Source: Gammaproteobacteria bacterium (GTDB lineage Bacteria > Pseudomonadota > Gammaproteobacteria > Steroidobacterales > Rariloculaceae). Taken from it: DNA of 64,000 nt. Positions within the stretch are counted from its first letter, which is position 1; each line of letters begins with the position of its first letter. The stretch lies in contig JAJEFE010000127.1 of NCBI GenBank assembly GCA_022820625.1, positions 1-64,000 of the forward strand. The letters are read 5' to 3'. Below the pieces are notes generated by a model. That model was not told where the DNA came from and searched no databases. It saw nothing but the letters and a program-made list of their open reading frames with translations. Positions 1 through 9,742 of this stretch are shown here, piece after piece. The translations under genes and the position numbers were made by a program.

Positions 1-140
1 GCTTGGGGTGAAAATCCGGCGCCGAGACCGGAAACGGCCCAAAATCCCGCCAAAACCGCCGATTCCTGGGGTAAAGTTCTTTTTGGACTTGCTCGAAACC
101 TTTATCGATCAAAGGCTTCCGAACAGCGCAAGAGGCTCAT

Positions 141-403
141 CCGTGGCTTACCGGCATTCCGGCGATCGACAGTCCCCACCTGCCCGGGGAATACCGTGAC
201 GCGTCCGAAGGCTACGACGTCGAAAAACTCGTGTTTGTGCAGTGTGATGTCGCGGACGGGCAGTCCCGCGACGAGGTGCGCTGGATTTCAGAACTTGCAG
301 AAACCGACGAACCGCGCATCGCCGGCATCGTTGCCTGGGCACCCGTCGCCGAGGGCTCGGCCGTAGCCCCGGAGCTCGAGTGGCTTGCGACCAGCCAGGG
401 CCT
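141..403 (+). pseudogene. Amidohydrolase (COG3618-like) internal fragment
   Basis: Read from 141 in one frame, about 88 codons match the N-terminal third of the intact amidohydrolase at 19903-20760: PWL..PAI, GYDVEKLVFVQCD against GYEVEKMIFVQCD, RDEVRW against RDEIRW, and AGIVAWA in both. The metal-binding start (DSHLHLWDP in the intact copy) is not found upstream, and the match stops near LATSQG, where the intact copy continues LAAQPLVRG. It is therefore truncated at both ends and presumably non-functional. Bases 1-140 and 404-570 show nothing else I recognise. It could be left from a duplication or recombination of the locus near 20 kb. Confidence 0.75.
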
Positions 404-572
404 GTTAACACTCATGGGATTGTCACTGCCATCTCGATCTGGCACATGAGTACAGATCCGGGCAGCGACCACAGTTTTTGGTAATTGGATATGAACTGAT
501 ATTCGTACAGCAGGCCGTGGCCTCAGCCAGCCTATGCGATACCCGTATATAATCATGCCGATTCGCCAGTAA

Positions 573-598
573 TTGGAGATTTTCCGATTCGGTATAAT
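573..598 (+). promoter_or_regulatory. Possible sigma-70 promoter of the DUF2231/DUF1549/DUF1501 operon
   Basis: A perfect -10 hexamer TATAAT lies at 593-598. A TTGGAG lies at 573-578, but the 14-base spacing is short; a weaker TAATTG at 570 has the normal 17-base spacing. Placement about 90 bases before the first start at 691 suits a leader. The hexamer overlaps an in-frame TTG at 598, which argues against that codon being the start. Confidence 0.35.
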
Positions 599-690
599 TG
601 ACGAACGAATCCAGGTGTACTGGGCATCGCCTGTCTCAATCCCTTCGTAGCGCAACGATAATCATGACGGCCGATCAACCAGGAATACTG

Positions 691-2073
691 ATGTTTTACG
701 GGCACCTGCATCCGCTGGTCCTGCACTTCCCGATCGCTTTGATGCTATTGGTCGCCGTACTCGAAGTCCTGCCGACACTAACCCGCCAGCAGTTTGGATC
801 CGGATACGGCAAGGCGAAGCGAGTCGTTCTTATCCTTGGTGCAGCGTCGGCAGTTGTCGCTGCGACAATGGGGCTGACGCTGGCTTCGGGTGGCGCTTAC
901 GAAGGCGAAACGGTATCGCTGCATAAGTCGGCTGGCATTTCAGTCGCGGTACTGGCCGTTTCAAGTGTGGTACTGGCCTACCTCACCCAGCGTGGCGCGG
1001 CGTTTCGCGGTCTCTATGGCACCGCGCTTGCGGGCACCGTGATCGCCATTTTCGTTGCCGGACACTGGGGTGGAAACCTGACTCACGGAAGCCGTTTCCT
1101 GTCCGGTGCTGCGCCAGAACCGCTGGCCACATGGATGGGCGAGGACCGACTCGCTGTGCTGAAGGCGCGGTACAACAACGATAGCTATGCGGCAGACGTC
1201 GAACCGATTCTCGACGAACACTGCCTGCAGTGCCACGGTCCAGACAAACAACAGGGTGATTTACGGCTCGACCTCAAAGACGCAGCATTGGCGGGCGGTG
1301 AAAGTGGTCGGCCGGCCATCGAACCCGGCAACCCACTTGCCAGCGACGTGATCCGTCGCCTGTTCCTGCCGCGCGACCACGAAGAAGCTATGCCACCAGA
1401 CGATCGCCCGCGTCCCAGCGATGAACAAATCGTGGTGCTTGCAGACTGGATCGCAGAAGGCGCGCTTTTCGCCGGCGAGTTGTCTGGCGCTGCCGGGTTT
1501 CTCGCGGATTACCTTGGCAGCGACATTGAGCCCGCTGACGAAACGGCGGTAGCGACACTTCGCGATGCGGGTGCTGTGGTAGCCAGCTTGTCCAAAGACA
1601 ACAATCTGCTGTCGGTTGATGTGTCACTGAAGCCTTTGGACAAGGCTTTGTTACTTGATTTGCTCGAGCCGCTTTCGAAGCATATCGCTTGGCTGGATCT
1701 GGGCGGTAATTCCATCGACGACGATGTGCTGGACATGGTCGCCAACCTTCAGAATCTCACGCGGCTGTCACTGGAAAACACTGCCGTAGACGACAAAATG
1801 ATTCGACCGGTAAGCGAAGTCGAAAGCCTGGTAACACTGAACGTAACCAACACCCGGGTAACAGCCGACTCGTTTGCCAGCCTGAGCCAGCTGCCGTTCC
1901 TGGAATCGGTCTACGCCTGGAACACTGAAACAACACCGGCCGCGCTCGATGAAGTGCGTACGGCACTGGCTCCTGTGAAGATTATCGGTGGCGCAACGTT
2001 GTCGTTGCCACCACCGGAACGCGGAGTGAACGAAGTAATGGAAGAACCAATCGATGCCGCGATCGATGAATAG
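691..2073 (+). CDS. DUF2231 membrane protein with planctomycete-type cytochrome c (PSCyt1) and LRR-like C-terminus
   Basis: The N-terminus MFYGHLHPLVLHFPIAL is typical of DUF2231, followed by about four hydrophobic segments up to residue 150. A haem-binding site CLQCH (C178, C181, H182) with downstream AMPP fits a PSCyt1 domain (residues about 165-270). The last 150 residues hold leucine-rich-repeat-like strands (IAWLDLGGN, LTRLSLENT, LVTLNVTNT). It is probably a membrane-anchored haem protein with its domains outside the cytoplasm; the substrate is unknown. ATG 691 is chosen because AGGAA lies 6 bases upstream; in-frame ATG 664 and TTG 598 lack this. It heads an operon with the next two genes. 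This architecture is common in Planctomycetes and Verrucomicrobia, and base composition is lower in GC than the window average, so transfer is possible. Confidence 0.85.
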   Translation: MFYGHLHPLVLHFPIALMLLVAVLEVLPTLTRQQFGSGYGKAKRVVLILGAASAVVAATMGLTLASGGAYEGETVSLHKSAGISVAVLAVSSVVLAYLTQRGAAFRGLYGTALAGTVIAIFVAGHWGGNLTHGSRFLSGAAPEPLATWMGEDRLAVLKARYNNDSYAADVEPILDEHCLQCHGPDKQQGDLRLDLKDAALAGGESGRPAIEPGNPLASDVIRRLFLPRDHEEAMPPDDRPRPSDEQIVVLADWIAEGALFAGELSGAAGFLADYLGSDIEPADETAVATLRDAGAVVASLSKDNNLLSVDVSLKPLDKALLLDLLEPLSKHIAWLDLGGNSIDDDVLDMVANLQNLTRLSLENTAVDDKMIRPVSEVESLVTLNVTNTRVTADSFASLSQLPFLESVYAWNTETTPAALDEVRTALAPVKIIGGATLSLPPPERGVNEVMEEPIDAAIDE

Positions 2074-5000
2074 TTCGATCAATGCGATCGCGATTGCCGC
2101 GATAACTGCGGGCCTGATTCCGTCGGCAGCTGCCTGGGGCGACGAAAATGAACAGGGAGCTGTACGATTCAATCGCGACGTGCGGCCGATTCTTTCCGAC
2201 AAGTGTTTCGTATGCCATGGCAACGACGCCGGCAGCCGCGAAGCTGAACTGAATCTGTCGTCACGCAAGAACGCGACAGCGGAACGCGACGGGGCCAGAT
2301 TCGCCATCAAGCCAGGCGACGCAGCCGCGAGTGAAGTGCTGCGGCGAATCAGCCACGGGAACCCGACCGATCGCATGCCACCGGCGGAAACCGGCAAGAC
2401 GCTGACGAACGCCGAGATCGAGACGATAGAACGATGGATCCACGAAGGTGCGGAATACGAGCCGCACTGGTCGTATACGCTGCCACAGCGCGCGTCAGTG
2501 CCCGACGCCGGCTCCGGTTGGGCTCGAAACGCGATCGATCGATTCGTTGCCCGAAAGCTGGACGAGAAATCGCTTGTCCCGTCCGAAGAAGCCGACCGGC
2601 GCACACTCATTCGCCGCCTCAGCCTGGATCTGACCGGGTTGCCGCCGGCGCCGGCCGAAGTCGAGGCTTTCGTTAATGACACAGATCCACGTGCCTACGA
2701 GCGTGTCGTTGATCGTCTCTTAGCGTCGCCGCACTACGGCGAACGCATGGCTCTCCCGTGGCTCGACGCAGCACGGTACTCGGATTCATGGGGTTATCAC
2801 AGCGACAACGAGCGCATGGTGTGGCCGTACCGCGACTACGTTATTAACGCGTTCAACAGCAACAAGTCATTCGCACAGTTCACGCGCGAGCAGCTCGCCG
2901 GTGACCTGTTGCCCGAAACCGGGCTCGAAGGCCTGACGGCGTCGACGTATAACCATTTGATAAAAGTCACTCAGGAAGCTGGCGCCCAACCGAAAGAGTA
3001 CATGATCAATTTTCTGATTGATCGGGTTTCATCAGTGGGTACAGCCTGGCTTGGCACAACGACGGCTTGCGCCCAATGTCACGATCACAAGTTTGATCCG
3101 TTTACGGCGAGGGACTTTTACAGCCTGGGCGCCTTTTTCGCCGACATCGAAGAAGAAGGGCATCGCGGCAGCACTTACAGGGGGTCAGAGTTTCTCGACC
3201 GTTTTCCGATCGAATTCGTTGGTTCAAAGGAGGAGCGGGACGAGATTCAGCGCTTAAAGGAAGCCGCGATACGAGCCAAACAGCTGGCGCCGACCTTTGG
3301 TGTAGACAATCTCTGGGAATATGACGACACGGTCCCGATGATGGCAGGTATGGATGCCTGGGTCGAAAGCCTGAAGAACGACGTCCCGCCAGGCGAGTCG
3401 ATCTGGACGCCTGTAACGATCGAGTCGGCAACGGCTGTTGACCACCCGGCCGTCACCGTCGAAGACAAGTTCATAATTCGAACGCCCTGGACAATGCCGA
3501 ATAAGGCCGGCCGCGTGCTGGTTGAGGCCTCCGGGAAACTGCCGGACACCATTTCGGCAATTCAGCTCGAGTTCCTGGGTCCGGACGAAAGCGAAATCAA
3601 ACCCGAGGATATGGAAGCCGAACCCTGGCTCGCCTTTCATAACGTCACATTCGTCGTTCGCCATGCGGATGGCCGAACAGACGAGTCGGGACTGGATTTT
3701 CACTCTTACACCGGCAGCGACAGTCCACCAAACTTTCACGCGTACCGCACCTGGACCAAAAAGCGCGTGCCCTACTTCCGCTATGAACGCGACCGCGTCA
3801 TCGACTACCGTGAGGAATTGCTGGGCAACGTCGCGAGCCTGCATTTGCAGCGCCCGCTCGAGTGGAGCGACGGTGCACGCCTTGAAATCCGCATGGAATT
3901 GGCGTGGGACGACGGCCTGCCGAACAGCGAAGCCGGTTCTCTGCCGAGCCTGCGCCTGAATGCCACTGATCACCCATACCCGGGCCCCGACTACGGCCGG
4001 GCGCAGGCACTTGCGCGAAAACCCGAGTCGAATCGAACCGAAGAAGAAGCGCTCGAACTGAAACGCTACTACCAACGGTTCAGCGAGGCCGGCGTGACAC
4101 TCGGAAGAGCAGCTCTCGATGCCGAATACGAACTGCTCGAATACGCCCAGTATGCCGCGCGTACCTGGGCGACTCAGCGCATTGACGAGCCGCGGGTGAC
4201 TCGAATTCTCCCGCGCGGCGACTGGATGGATGAAAGCGGTGAGATCGTCGAACCGGCTATACCCGAGTTTCTTGGCAAGCTCGATATCGGCGACCGACGT
4301 GCAACCCGGCTGGACCTCGCAAACTGGCTCGTCTCAGTGGATAACCCGCTGACTTCGCGGGTCATCGTAAATCGATTCTGGAACCAGTTCTTCGGCGTCG
4401 GCCTGTCAAACGTTTTGGCAGATCTCGGCAATCAGGGTGAGTGGCCTACACATCCTGAGCTGCTCGACTGGCTGGCCGTCGAATTCGTCGAAAGCGGCTG
4501 GGATGTCAAGCACATGGTTCGCCTGATGGTGACTTCAGCAACGTACCGCCAGTCGTCATTCGCTGACGCGGATCGCCGCGAAGCCGACCCGCTGAATCGT
4601 TACTACTCACGGCAGGCACAGATTCGGTTACCGGCCGAAATCTTGCGTGACAATGCTCTGGCAATTTCCGGGCTGTTGGTAACCGACATCGGCGGCAGAA
4701 GCGTTCGGCCCTACCAACCTGACGGGTATCTGGGTGACCTGAATTTCCCGCGCCGCGTCTGGCATGCCGATTCCGGGGAGAACCAGTACCGACGTGGCAT
4801 GTACACGTTCTGGCAACGCACTCACCTGCACCCGACGTTGCAGGCATTCGATGCGCCGTCACGTGAAGAAGCCGTCGCTCACCGGGAGAAATCGAATACG
4901 CCACTTCAGGCACTGGCGCTGCTGAACGATCCGACCTTTGTCGAGGCCGCCCGTGCCTTCGGTGAGGAGATCCTGGCGCAGGACGGCGATGTCGAAGCTC

Positions 5001-5245
5001 GCATCGACTGGGCCATGCAACAGGCGGTCGCGCGACCAGTGCGACAAAACGGCGAAGCCGAACTGCTGGCCAACACGTACGAGCAAAGTGAAACGTACTT
5101 CGCGAACAATCCCGACGAGGCGGCCAACCTGCTTGGCATAGGCCAACGGCCAATTCCTTCTGACGTCGATCGGACGTCGCTCGCCGCCTGGACGGCGGTG
5201 GCGCGAGTGATACTCAATCTGCATGAGACGGTGACCCGACTATGA
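2054..5245 (+). CDS. PSCyt1-DUF1549-DUF1553 secreted cytochrome protein
   Basis: A 1063-residue protein with an N-terminal signal segment (about residues 6-28, ending SAAAW). A haem site CFVCH (C51, C54, H55) lies in a PSCyt1 domain followed by RMPP. DUF1549 covers about 160-370 ([25 protein letters not shown]) and ends with a second cysteine motif, CAQCHDH. DUF1553 covers about 760-1020 ([39 protein letters not shown]). The function of DUF1549/DUF1553 proteins is unproven; they are usually encoded beside DUF1501 proteins and sulfatases, as here. The start at 2054 overlaps the previous gene by 20 bases and has GGAAGAA about 8 bases upstream; ATG 2066 is possible. It is translationally coupled at both ends. 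Confidence 0.9.
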   Translation: MPRSMNSSINAIAIAAITAGLIPSAAAWGDENEQGAVRFNRDVRPILSDKCFVCHGNDAGSREAELNLSSRKNATAERDGARFAIKPGDAAASEVLRRISHGNPTDRMPPAETGKTLTNAEIETIERWIHEGAEYEPHWSYTLPQRASVPDAGSGWARNAIDRFVARKLDEKSLVPSEEADRRTLIRRLSLDLTGLPPAPAEVEAFVNDTDPRAYERVVDRLLASPHYGERMALPWLDAARYSDSWGYHSDNERMVWPYRDYVINAFNSNKSFAQFTREQLAGDLLPETGLEGLTASTYNHLIKVTQEAGAQPKEYMINFLIDRVSSVGTAWLGTTTACAQCHDHKFDPFTARDFYSLGAFFADIEEEGHRGSTYRGSEFLDRFPIEFVGSKEERDEIQRLKEAAIRAKQLAPTFGVDNLWEYDDTVPMMAGMDAWVESLKNDVPPGESIWTPVTIESATAVDHPAVTVEDKFIIRTPWTMPNKAGRVLVEASGKLPDTISAIQLEFLGPDESEIKPEDMEAEPWLAFHNVTFVVRHADGRTDESGLDFHSYTGSDSPPNFHAYRTWTKKRVPYFRYERDRVIDYREELLGNVASLHLQRPLEWSDGARLEIRMELAWDDGLPNSEAGSLPSLRLNATDHPYPGPDYGRAQALARKPESNRTEEEALELKRYYQRFSEAGVTLGRAALDAEYELLEYAQYAARTWATQRIDEPRVTRILPRGDWMDESGEIVEPAIPEFLGKLDIGDRRATRLDLANWLVSVDNPLTSRVIVNRFWNQFFGVGLSNVLADLGNQGEWPTHPELLDWLAVEFVESGWDVKHMVRLMVTSATYRQSSFADADRREADPLNRYYSRQAQIRLPAEILRDNALAISGLLVTDIGGRSVRPYQPDGYLGDLNFPRRVWHADSGENQYRRGMYTFWQRTHLHPTLQAFDAPSREEAVAHREKSNTPLQALALLNDPTFVEAARAFGEEILAQDGDVEARIDWAMQQAVARPVRQNGEAELLANTYEQSETYFANNPDEAANLLGIGQRPIPSDVDRTSLAAWTAVARVILNLHETVTRL

Positions 5246-6645
5246 GTGAACATGCAAAACTCTCTCGCCGTGACTTCCTGAACGCCGGACTCGGTGGCGT
5301 TGCCGCTGGTCTGGTTCCCGGCGTCGCCGGCGCACAAGGGAGCGATCGCTGGACCGGCGCACTGGCCAGTACTCACCATACACCTAGGGCCAAACGCGTC
5401 ATCTGGCTGTACATGGCCGGCGGCCCGTCGCAAATTGACCTGTTCGACTACAAGGCAGAACTCGAAAAACGCGACGGCGAAATGTTCCCGGAATCCCTGA
5501 CCAAGGGTCAGCAAATTGCGCAATTGCAGGGCAAGGAACTTCGCGTATTTGGTCCGCAATTCAAGCACCGGCAATACGGTGAGTCCGGAATCCGCATGAC
5601 GTCGCTTCTGCCCTACATCGGCAACAACGTCGCGGACAAAATGTGCCTGATCAACTCAATGCGCACGGAGCAAATCAATCACGATACTGCGCATATGTTC
5701 ATGAACACGGGCAGTCAGGTCGCAGGACGGCCGAGTTTTGGCTCCTGGATTGATTACGGTCTCGGTGGCATGGCTGGCGACTTGCCGCCGTATGTCGTCA
5801 TGGTTTCAAAGGAAGTCGACAGCGGATCGCAACCGTTGTCGAATCGCCAATGGAATTCAGGATTCTTGCCGAGCCGCTTCCAGGGCATAGAATTCCAGTC
5901 CGGCCGTACACCGGTTTACTACCTCGACAACCCCGGCACGGGCGCCAGCCACCAGGAGTTTCTCGTCGACCAGATTCGGGCGCTGAACGATATTGACCGG
6001 TCCCGTTCCAAAGATCCGGAGTCGGTTACGCGCAATCTGCAGTATGAAATGGCCTACCGGATGCAGCACAGCCTGCCGAACCTGGCGTCGCTCGATGACG
6101 AACCGGACTACATCAAGAACATGTATGGTCTCGGCAAGGGCAATGACAGCTTCGCACGCAACTGCCTGCTCGCCCGCAAAATGGCCGAAAGCGGCGTTCG
6201 GGTGATCCAGCTATACCATCGAGGCTGGGACCATCACAAAAACCTGAGCAATCGCTTTCCGAAAGTGTGCAAGTCCGTCGATCAGGGTTCCGCCGCGCTG
6301 GTACTGGACCTCGAACAACGCGGCCTCCTCGAAGACACGCTCGTCATCTGGGGCGGAGAATTCGGACGTACTCCTATGGGCCAGAACGGCGACGGTCGCG
6401 ATCATCACATCCAGGCATTCTCAATGTGGATGGCGGGCGCCGGCATCAAGCCAGGCATCATTTACGGCGAAACCGATCCGTTCGGCTACAACATCATTCG
6501 CGACGAAGTCCACGTCCACGACTTTCACGCAACGATCATGCATCTGATGGGCATTGATCACGAAAAGCTTCGCTACCGTTACCAGGGTCGCGATTTTCGA
6601 CTGACCGACGTCCACGGACACGTTGTGAAGAATATTCTCGCCTGA
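5242..6645 (+). CDS. DUF1501 (sulfatase-like superfamily) Tat-exported protein
   Basis: A 467-residue protein starting with a twin-arginine signal SRRDFLNAG (residues 8-16), so probably exported folded. DUF1501 markers follow: the NxMRTEQINHDTAHMF region, VIWGGEFGRTPMGQ and GRDHHIQAF near residues 370-395, a histidine/aspartate-rich metal site like that of alkaline-phosphatase/sulfatase relatives. The start overlaps the stop of the DUF1549 gene by four bases (ATGA), so the pair is translationally coupled. Its substrate is unknown. The next gene, a sulfatase, is convergent. The family is frequent in Planctomycetes but also occurs in marine gammaproteobacteria. Confidence 0.9.
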   Translation: MSEHAKLSRRDFLNAGLGGVAAGLVPGVAGAQGSDRWTGALASTHHTPRAKRVIWLYMAGGPSQIDLFDYKAELEKRDGEMFPESLTKGQQIAQLQGKELRVFGPQFKHRQYGESGIRMTSLLPYIGNNVADKMCLINSMRTEQINHDTAHMFMNTGSQVAGRPSFGSWIDYGLGGMAGDLPPYVVMVSKEVDSGSQPLSNRQWNSGFLPSRFQGIEFQSGRTPVYYLDNPGTGASHQEFLVDQIRALNDIDRSRSKDPESVTRNLQYEMAYRMQHSLPNLASLDDEPDYIKNMYGLGKGNDSFARNCLLARKMAESGVRVIQLYHRGWDHHKNLSNRFPKVCKSVDQGSAALVLDLEQRGLLEDTLVIWGGEFGRTPMGQNGDGRDHHIQAFSMWMAGAGIKPGIIYGETDPFGYNIIRDEVHVHDFHATIMHLMGIDHEKLRYRYQGRDFRLTDVHGHVVKNILA

Positions 6646-6679
6646 GACTGATGCGATTGCGCACAATGGCCCTGCCGTC

Positions 6680-6696
6680 AGCTTCGACATGAAGCT
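6680..6696. terminator. Small stem-loop between convergent genes
   Basis: AGCTTC and GAAGCT form a perfect six-base stem around a five-base loop, in the 96 bases between the convergent DUF1501 and sulfatase genes. There is no T tract on either strand, so a terminator role is only suggested by position. Confidence 0.25.
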
Positions 6697-6741
6697 ATAC
6701 CTGTGCGTTGTCCGCATGTTGTCATGCCCTTTTGTTGGTCG

Positions 6742-8340
6742 TCAGGTTCCGAATCCGGAACTGAGAGGCTCGTTCGATGGAACATCGAACTTCTTTTTTT
6801 GCTTCTCAAGATGCGATTCCAGATTGCGTCGAATATCTCTATACCGGGGATCGTCGTATACGCTGCGCATTTCCATCGGGTCCTCGATCAGGTCGAACAA
6901 TTCCCACTCGTCCGATATCAAGAAATGAATCAGCTTGAAACGTTTGTCGGCAACTCCCTCATGCGGCTCAACGAGGTGGCTACCAGGGTATTCGTAGTAG
7001 CGATAGTAGAGTACATCGCGCCATTGGTATTCGAGTTCGTTTTCCAGGATGGGGCGTAAGCTTAGTCCCTGCATATGGGGATTGGCATCGACGCGGGCGA
7101 GATCCAACAGGGTCGGGGCAATGTCAAGGTTGGAGACGAGCTCGCTGGTGGAGGTTCCCGGTTCTATTCTTCCCGGCCATTGCATGAGCAATGGCGTTCG
7201 AAATGACTCTTCGTACATAAATCGCTTGTCGTACCAGCCGTGCTCGCCCAGATAGAAACCCTGATCGGACGAGTAAATAACGATCGTGTTGTCTTCCAGG
7301 CCGTTGGCAATGAGGTAGTTGAGAATCTCACCGACACTGTCGTCTATGGAACGGATTGTGCGCAGGTAGTCTTTCAAATAGGCTTGATACTGCCAGCGAA
7401 CGAGATCGGCACCCTCGAGAACAACATCTGCAATATCAGCGTTTCTTTGCTTGTACGCGGCATACCAGAGGCGTCGCTGCGCATCGCTCATATTGCCGTA
7501 CATCCACTTCGGCCATGGTGTGTCGTTCTCGACTCCGTAGGCTTTCAGGTCTTCGCGCTGGGTTTCCTCACTGGGGTCATAGATTTTCAGATCCGCCCGA
7601 GGTCGGAAATCGTTGGCAATCGTCATCGCCTGATTGCTCGCCGCTGATGCTCGATTTTCGTAGCGGTCAAAAAGATTGGCAGGCTCCGGGATCGTCTGGC
7701 CTTCGAGAAAGTACAAATGTCGCGGACCTGATACCCACGGTCTGTGCGGTGCCTTGTGCTGCATCATCAACAGAAAGGGTTTGTCCTTCCCGCGGACCGT
7801 CTCAAGCCAGCGAAGCGATTTTTCAGTCATAATATCAGTGACATAGCCAGGTACGGTTTCGATACCCGCTTTCGTCTTGAATTCCGGGTTGTAGTACAAC
7901 CCCTGGCCTGGCAAGACATCCCAGTGATCGAAGCCGGTCGGATCGGAACCCAGGTGCCATTTGCCGATAATTGCCGTTTCATACCCATTCTCCCGAAGCA
8001 TCTTGGGAAAGGTATTTTGGCTGCCATCGAATGTGGTGGCGTTGTCGCGAACGCCATTGAGGTGGCTGTACTTCCCAGTCAGCACGACAGCACGCGCCGG
8101 CGCGCATATTGAATTCGTTACAGTGGCCCGGTCAAAGCGAATACCGTTCCGCGCAATACGGTCAATGTTCGGCGTCGGAGCGACATCCTTCAGGCGGCCG
8201 CCATACGCACTGATGGATTGAAACGCATGATCGTCACTGTAAACAAAAATGATGTTGGGGCGAGCCTCGCTCGCAGCAGAAATACACGGGAGTAAGGCTG
8301 CAAGCGCGCCGAGCAACAAGCCTCGCTGTGGGATATTCAT
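6742..8340 (-). CDS. Secreted sulfatase (S1 family, formylglycine type)
   Basis: A 532-residue sulfatase with a signal peptide (residues 1-25, cleavage near SAASEA). The metal site DD (36-37) lies in VYSDDHA. The sulfatase signature is C79-A-P-A-R, with Cys79 the residue normally oxidised to formylglycine; the usual serine of CxPSR is alanine here. GKWHLG lies at 126-131 and a second metal site in SSDQGF. The C-terminal YRYYEYP and RFKLIHF blocks match N-acetylglucosamine-6-sulfatase/choline-sulfatase-like subfamilies, but the sugar cannot be told. It is a close paralogue of the sulfatase at 11780-13321 (ATVTNSIC and ETAIIGKWHLGS shared). It is transcribed left from the AT-richer region at 8341-8460. 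Confidence 0.9.
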   Translation of the reverse strand: MNIPQRGLLLGALAALLPCISAASEARPNIIFVYSDDHAFQSISAYGGRLKDVAPTPNIDRIARNGIRFDRATVTNSICAPARAVVLTGKYSHLNGVRDNATTFDGSQNTFPKMLRENGYETAIIGKWHLGSDPTGFDHWDVLPGQGLYYNPEFKTKAGIETVPGYVTDIMTEKSLRWLETVRGKDKPFLLMMQHKAPHRPWVSGPRHLYFLEGQTIPEPANLFDRYENRASAASNQAMTIANDFRPRADLKIYDPSEETQREDLKAYGVENDTPWPKWMYGNMSDAQRRLWYAAYKQRNADIADVVLEGADLVRWQYQAYLKDYLRTIRSIDDSVGEILNYLIANGLEDNTIVIYSSDQGFYLGEHGWYDKRFMYEESFRTPLLMQWPGRIEPGTSTSELVSNLDIAPTLLDLARVDANPHMQGLSLRPILENELEYQWRDVLYYRYYEYPGSHLVEPHEGVADKRFKLIHFLISDEWELFDLIEDPMEMRSVYDDPRYRDIRRNLESHLEKQKKKFDVPSNEPLSSGFGT

Positions 8341-8460
8341 TCTTGCTCCTTCGGATATCGGCCCACTGCCTCTAGCTCTTCGATATAAGCGTGTTGACTG
8401 CGATATTTACCGCCAAGAGAATTCTAGAGTCATGATTGCACTGACAAAAGCGTCAAACTG

Positions 8461-8490
8461 TCATGACTTCATGCAAATATTGCTTCAATC
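8461..8490 (+). pseudogene. Decayed 5' end of a second LysR gene
   Basis: On the + strand TCATGACTTCATGCAAATA differs at one base from the leader and start of the intact LysR gene on the opposite strand (TCATGACTTTATGCAAATA, ending near 9643). Both encode HDF-MQIL. The match stops just before the inverted-repeat element at 8494. This suggests a divergent LysR copy once faced the sulfatase and lost everything after about codon 8. A shared regulatory motif rather than a gene remnant is the alternative. Confidence 0.5.
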
Positions 8491-8493
8491 TTT

Positions 8494-8685
8494 GGGACTT
8501 GTATCGTTGACTGCGCAGCGGAACAATAATGCCCGAAGGGGGCATCTGGCAGGTGCCCGACCCTGTGAATGGGGTGTCGCAAGAGTGTTTGGACCTTGGA
8601 AACCCGCAATAAACACCCTGCCCGACGCTATCGATCAACCTGTATGCATTATTCCGCGTTTTGCGCAGTCAACGATATAAGTCCC
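8494..8685. mobile_element. 192-bp inverted-repeat element (MITE-like)
   Basis: The left end GGGACTTGTATCGTTGACTG (from 8494) and the right end, read on the opposite strand from 8685, GGGACTTATATCGTTGACTG, agree at 19 of 20 bases. The match continues GCGCA on both sides and, with small gaps, through CGGAA..TAATGC, giving terminal repeats of about 24-40 bases. The interior of about 110 bases has no plausible gene. No clear target duplication is seen (TTT on both sides is too short to judge). Size and structure fit a non-autonomous transposable element. The right repeat contains the stop codon of the LysR gene. Confidence 0.6.
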
Positions 8686-9652
8686 CCTTTTTTAGCACTA
8701 CATTATGTCTATGGGGCAACTCATGGCCGGGAACTGATGCACTCGTTGCCGAACGCGACGCATGCAGCGTCTGCTCCGCCTCGCGCAGGATCCAGTTGCA
8801 CAATTCCGTTACGATGGGGGCCGTCGGCCGGTTTTCCGGAATGGCGATATAGTAGCCTTTGCTGGACTCGATCGCGCTGGTGCTGGCGAGAACGAGCTTG
8901 CCGCGTCCCAATTCTTCCTCAACGAACAGATCGGGTAGTAACGCTGCACCGAGACCGGCAACGGCAGCTTCCGTCAGCATGGAAAACTGGTCCAGCAACC
9001 AGCCTCTGTAGGCGTTCCTGGTGGAAATTGACAATTGCGTACACCAGTCCACCCATGCCGTACGCCGCAGGGACAGATGCAGCAGGGGCGCGGCTGCCAG
9101 GTCCGCATCGGAAAGGATGTTGTGCCTGCGAAGGAAGTCGGGGCTGCTGATGGCGATCATGCGCTCGTCGAACATATGGTGCATTCGCGTCCCGGCCCAG
9201 TCCGGCGTGCCGAAGTGTATGGCGATGTCGAACGGTTCTGCATCGAAGTTGAACGGATCGAATTTGGAAGTCAGGCGAATTGAAGCCTGGGGATGTTCGG
9301 CATAGAACTTCGGCAGGCGCGGAATCAACCACCGCGAGCAGAAGGTCGGCAATGTCGCCATCTCAATAAGTTGCACCCCCTTGGCGCGCGCACTGACCCG
9401 GGTCGAAGCCGCTTCCAGGTTGGCCATGATGGGCTGGATCTCCTCCAGGTAAGCACGGCCTGCCTGGGTCAATACGATGCGCTGCCGAATCAGGTCGAAC
9501 AGCCTTGCGCCAAGCAGGTCCTCCAAACCCCGAACCTGCCGGCTGACGGCGCTCTGCGCCAGGCAGAGTTCCTCTGCCGCACGCGTAAAGCTGCCAAGTC
9601 GCGCGGCCGCCTCGAAAGCGCGGAGAGACTTCAGAGTAGGCAGTATTTGCAT
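8669..9652 (-). CDS. LysR-family (GcvA-like) transcriptional regulator
   Basis: A 327-residue regulator. Residues 8-65 form the winged helix-turn-helix (LRAFEAAARLGSFTRAA, then LAQSAVSRQVRGLE), and residues 90-300 the periplasmic-binding-like effector domain (PLLHLSL, GLGAALLPD). The start is ATG 9652, aligned to the usual MxxLPxLxxLRAFEAAAR beginning of GcvA-type members; a much longer upstream reading frame is not credible. The last 20 or so residues (after LREAEQTLHAS) look non-native, and the stop lies inside the inverted repeat of the adjacent element, so the C-terminus was probably altered by that insertion. It is divergent from the pyridoxamine-oxidase-like gene and probably controls it from the site at 9665-9681. 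Confidence 0.88.
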   Translation of the reverse strand: MQILPTLKSLRAFEAAARLGSFTRAAEELCLAQSAVSRQVRGLEDLLGARLFDLIRQRIVLTQAGRAYLEEIQPIMANLEAASTRVSARAKGVQLIEMATLPTFCSRWLIPRLPKFYAEHPQASIRLTSKFDPFNFDAEPFDIAIHFGTPDWAGTRMHHMFDERMIAISSPDFLRRHNILSDADLAAAPLLHLSLRRTAWVDWCTQLSISTRNAYRGWLLDQFSMLTEAAVAGLGAALLPDLFVEEELGRGKLVLASTSAIESSKGYYIAIPENRPTAPIVTELCNWILREAEQTLHASRSATSASVPGHELPHRHNVVLKKGDLYR

Positions 9653-9664
9653 AAAGTCATGAGG

Positions 9665-9681
9665 AATTAATGCTTTTAATT
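9665..9681. promoter_or_regulatory. LysR-type operator (dyad ATTAA-N5-TTAAT)
   Basis: AATTAA (9665-9670) and TTAATT (9676-9681) form a perfect inverted repeat with five bases between. The core ATTAA-N5-TTAAT is a T-N11-A box of the kind bound by LysR regulators. It lies 13 bases upstream of the LysR start and about 60 bases before the divergent gene at 9743, the expected place for an autoregulatory and divergent-promoter operator. Confidence 0.5.
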
Positions 9682-9742
9682 GTTGATTTATAGCTCTAAT
9701 ATCGGGTGGACTGCAAGTTGTGCACACGCAACGGGACCATTC

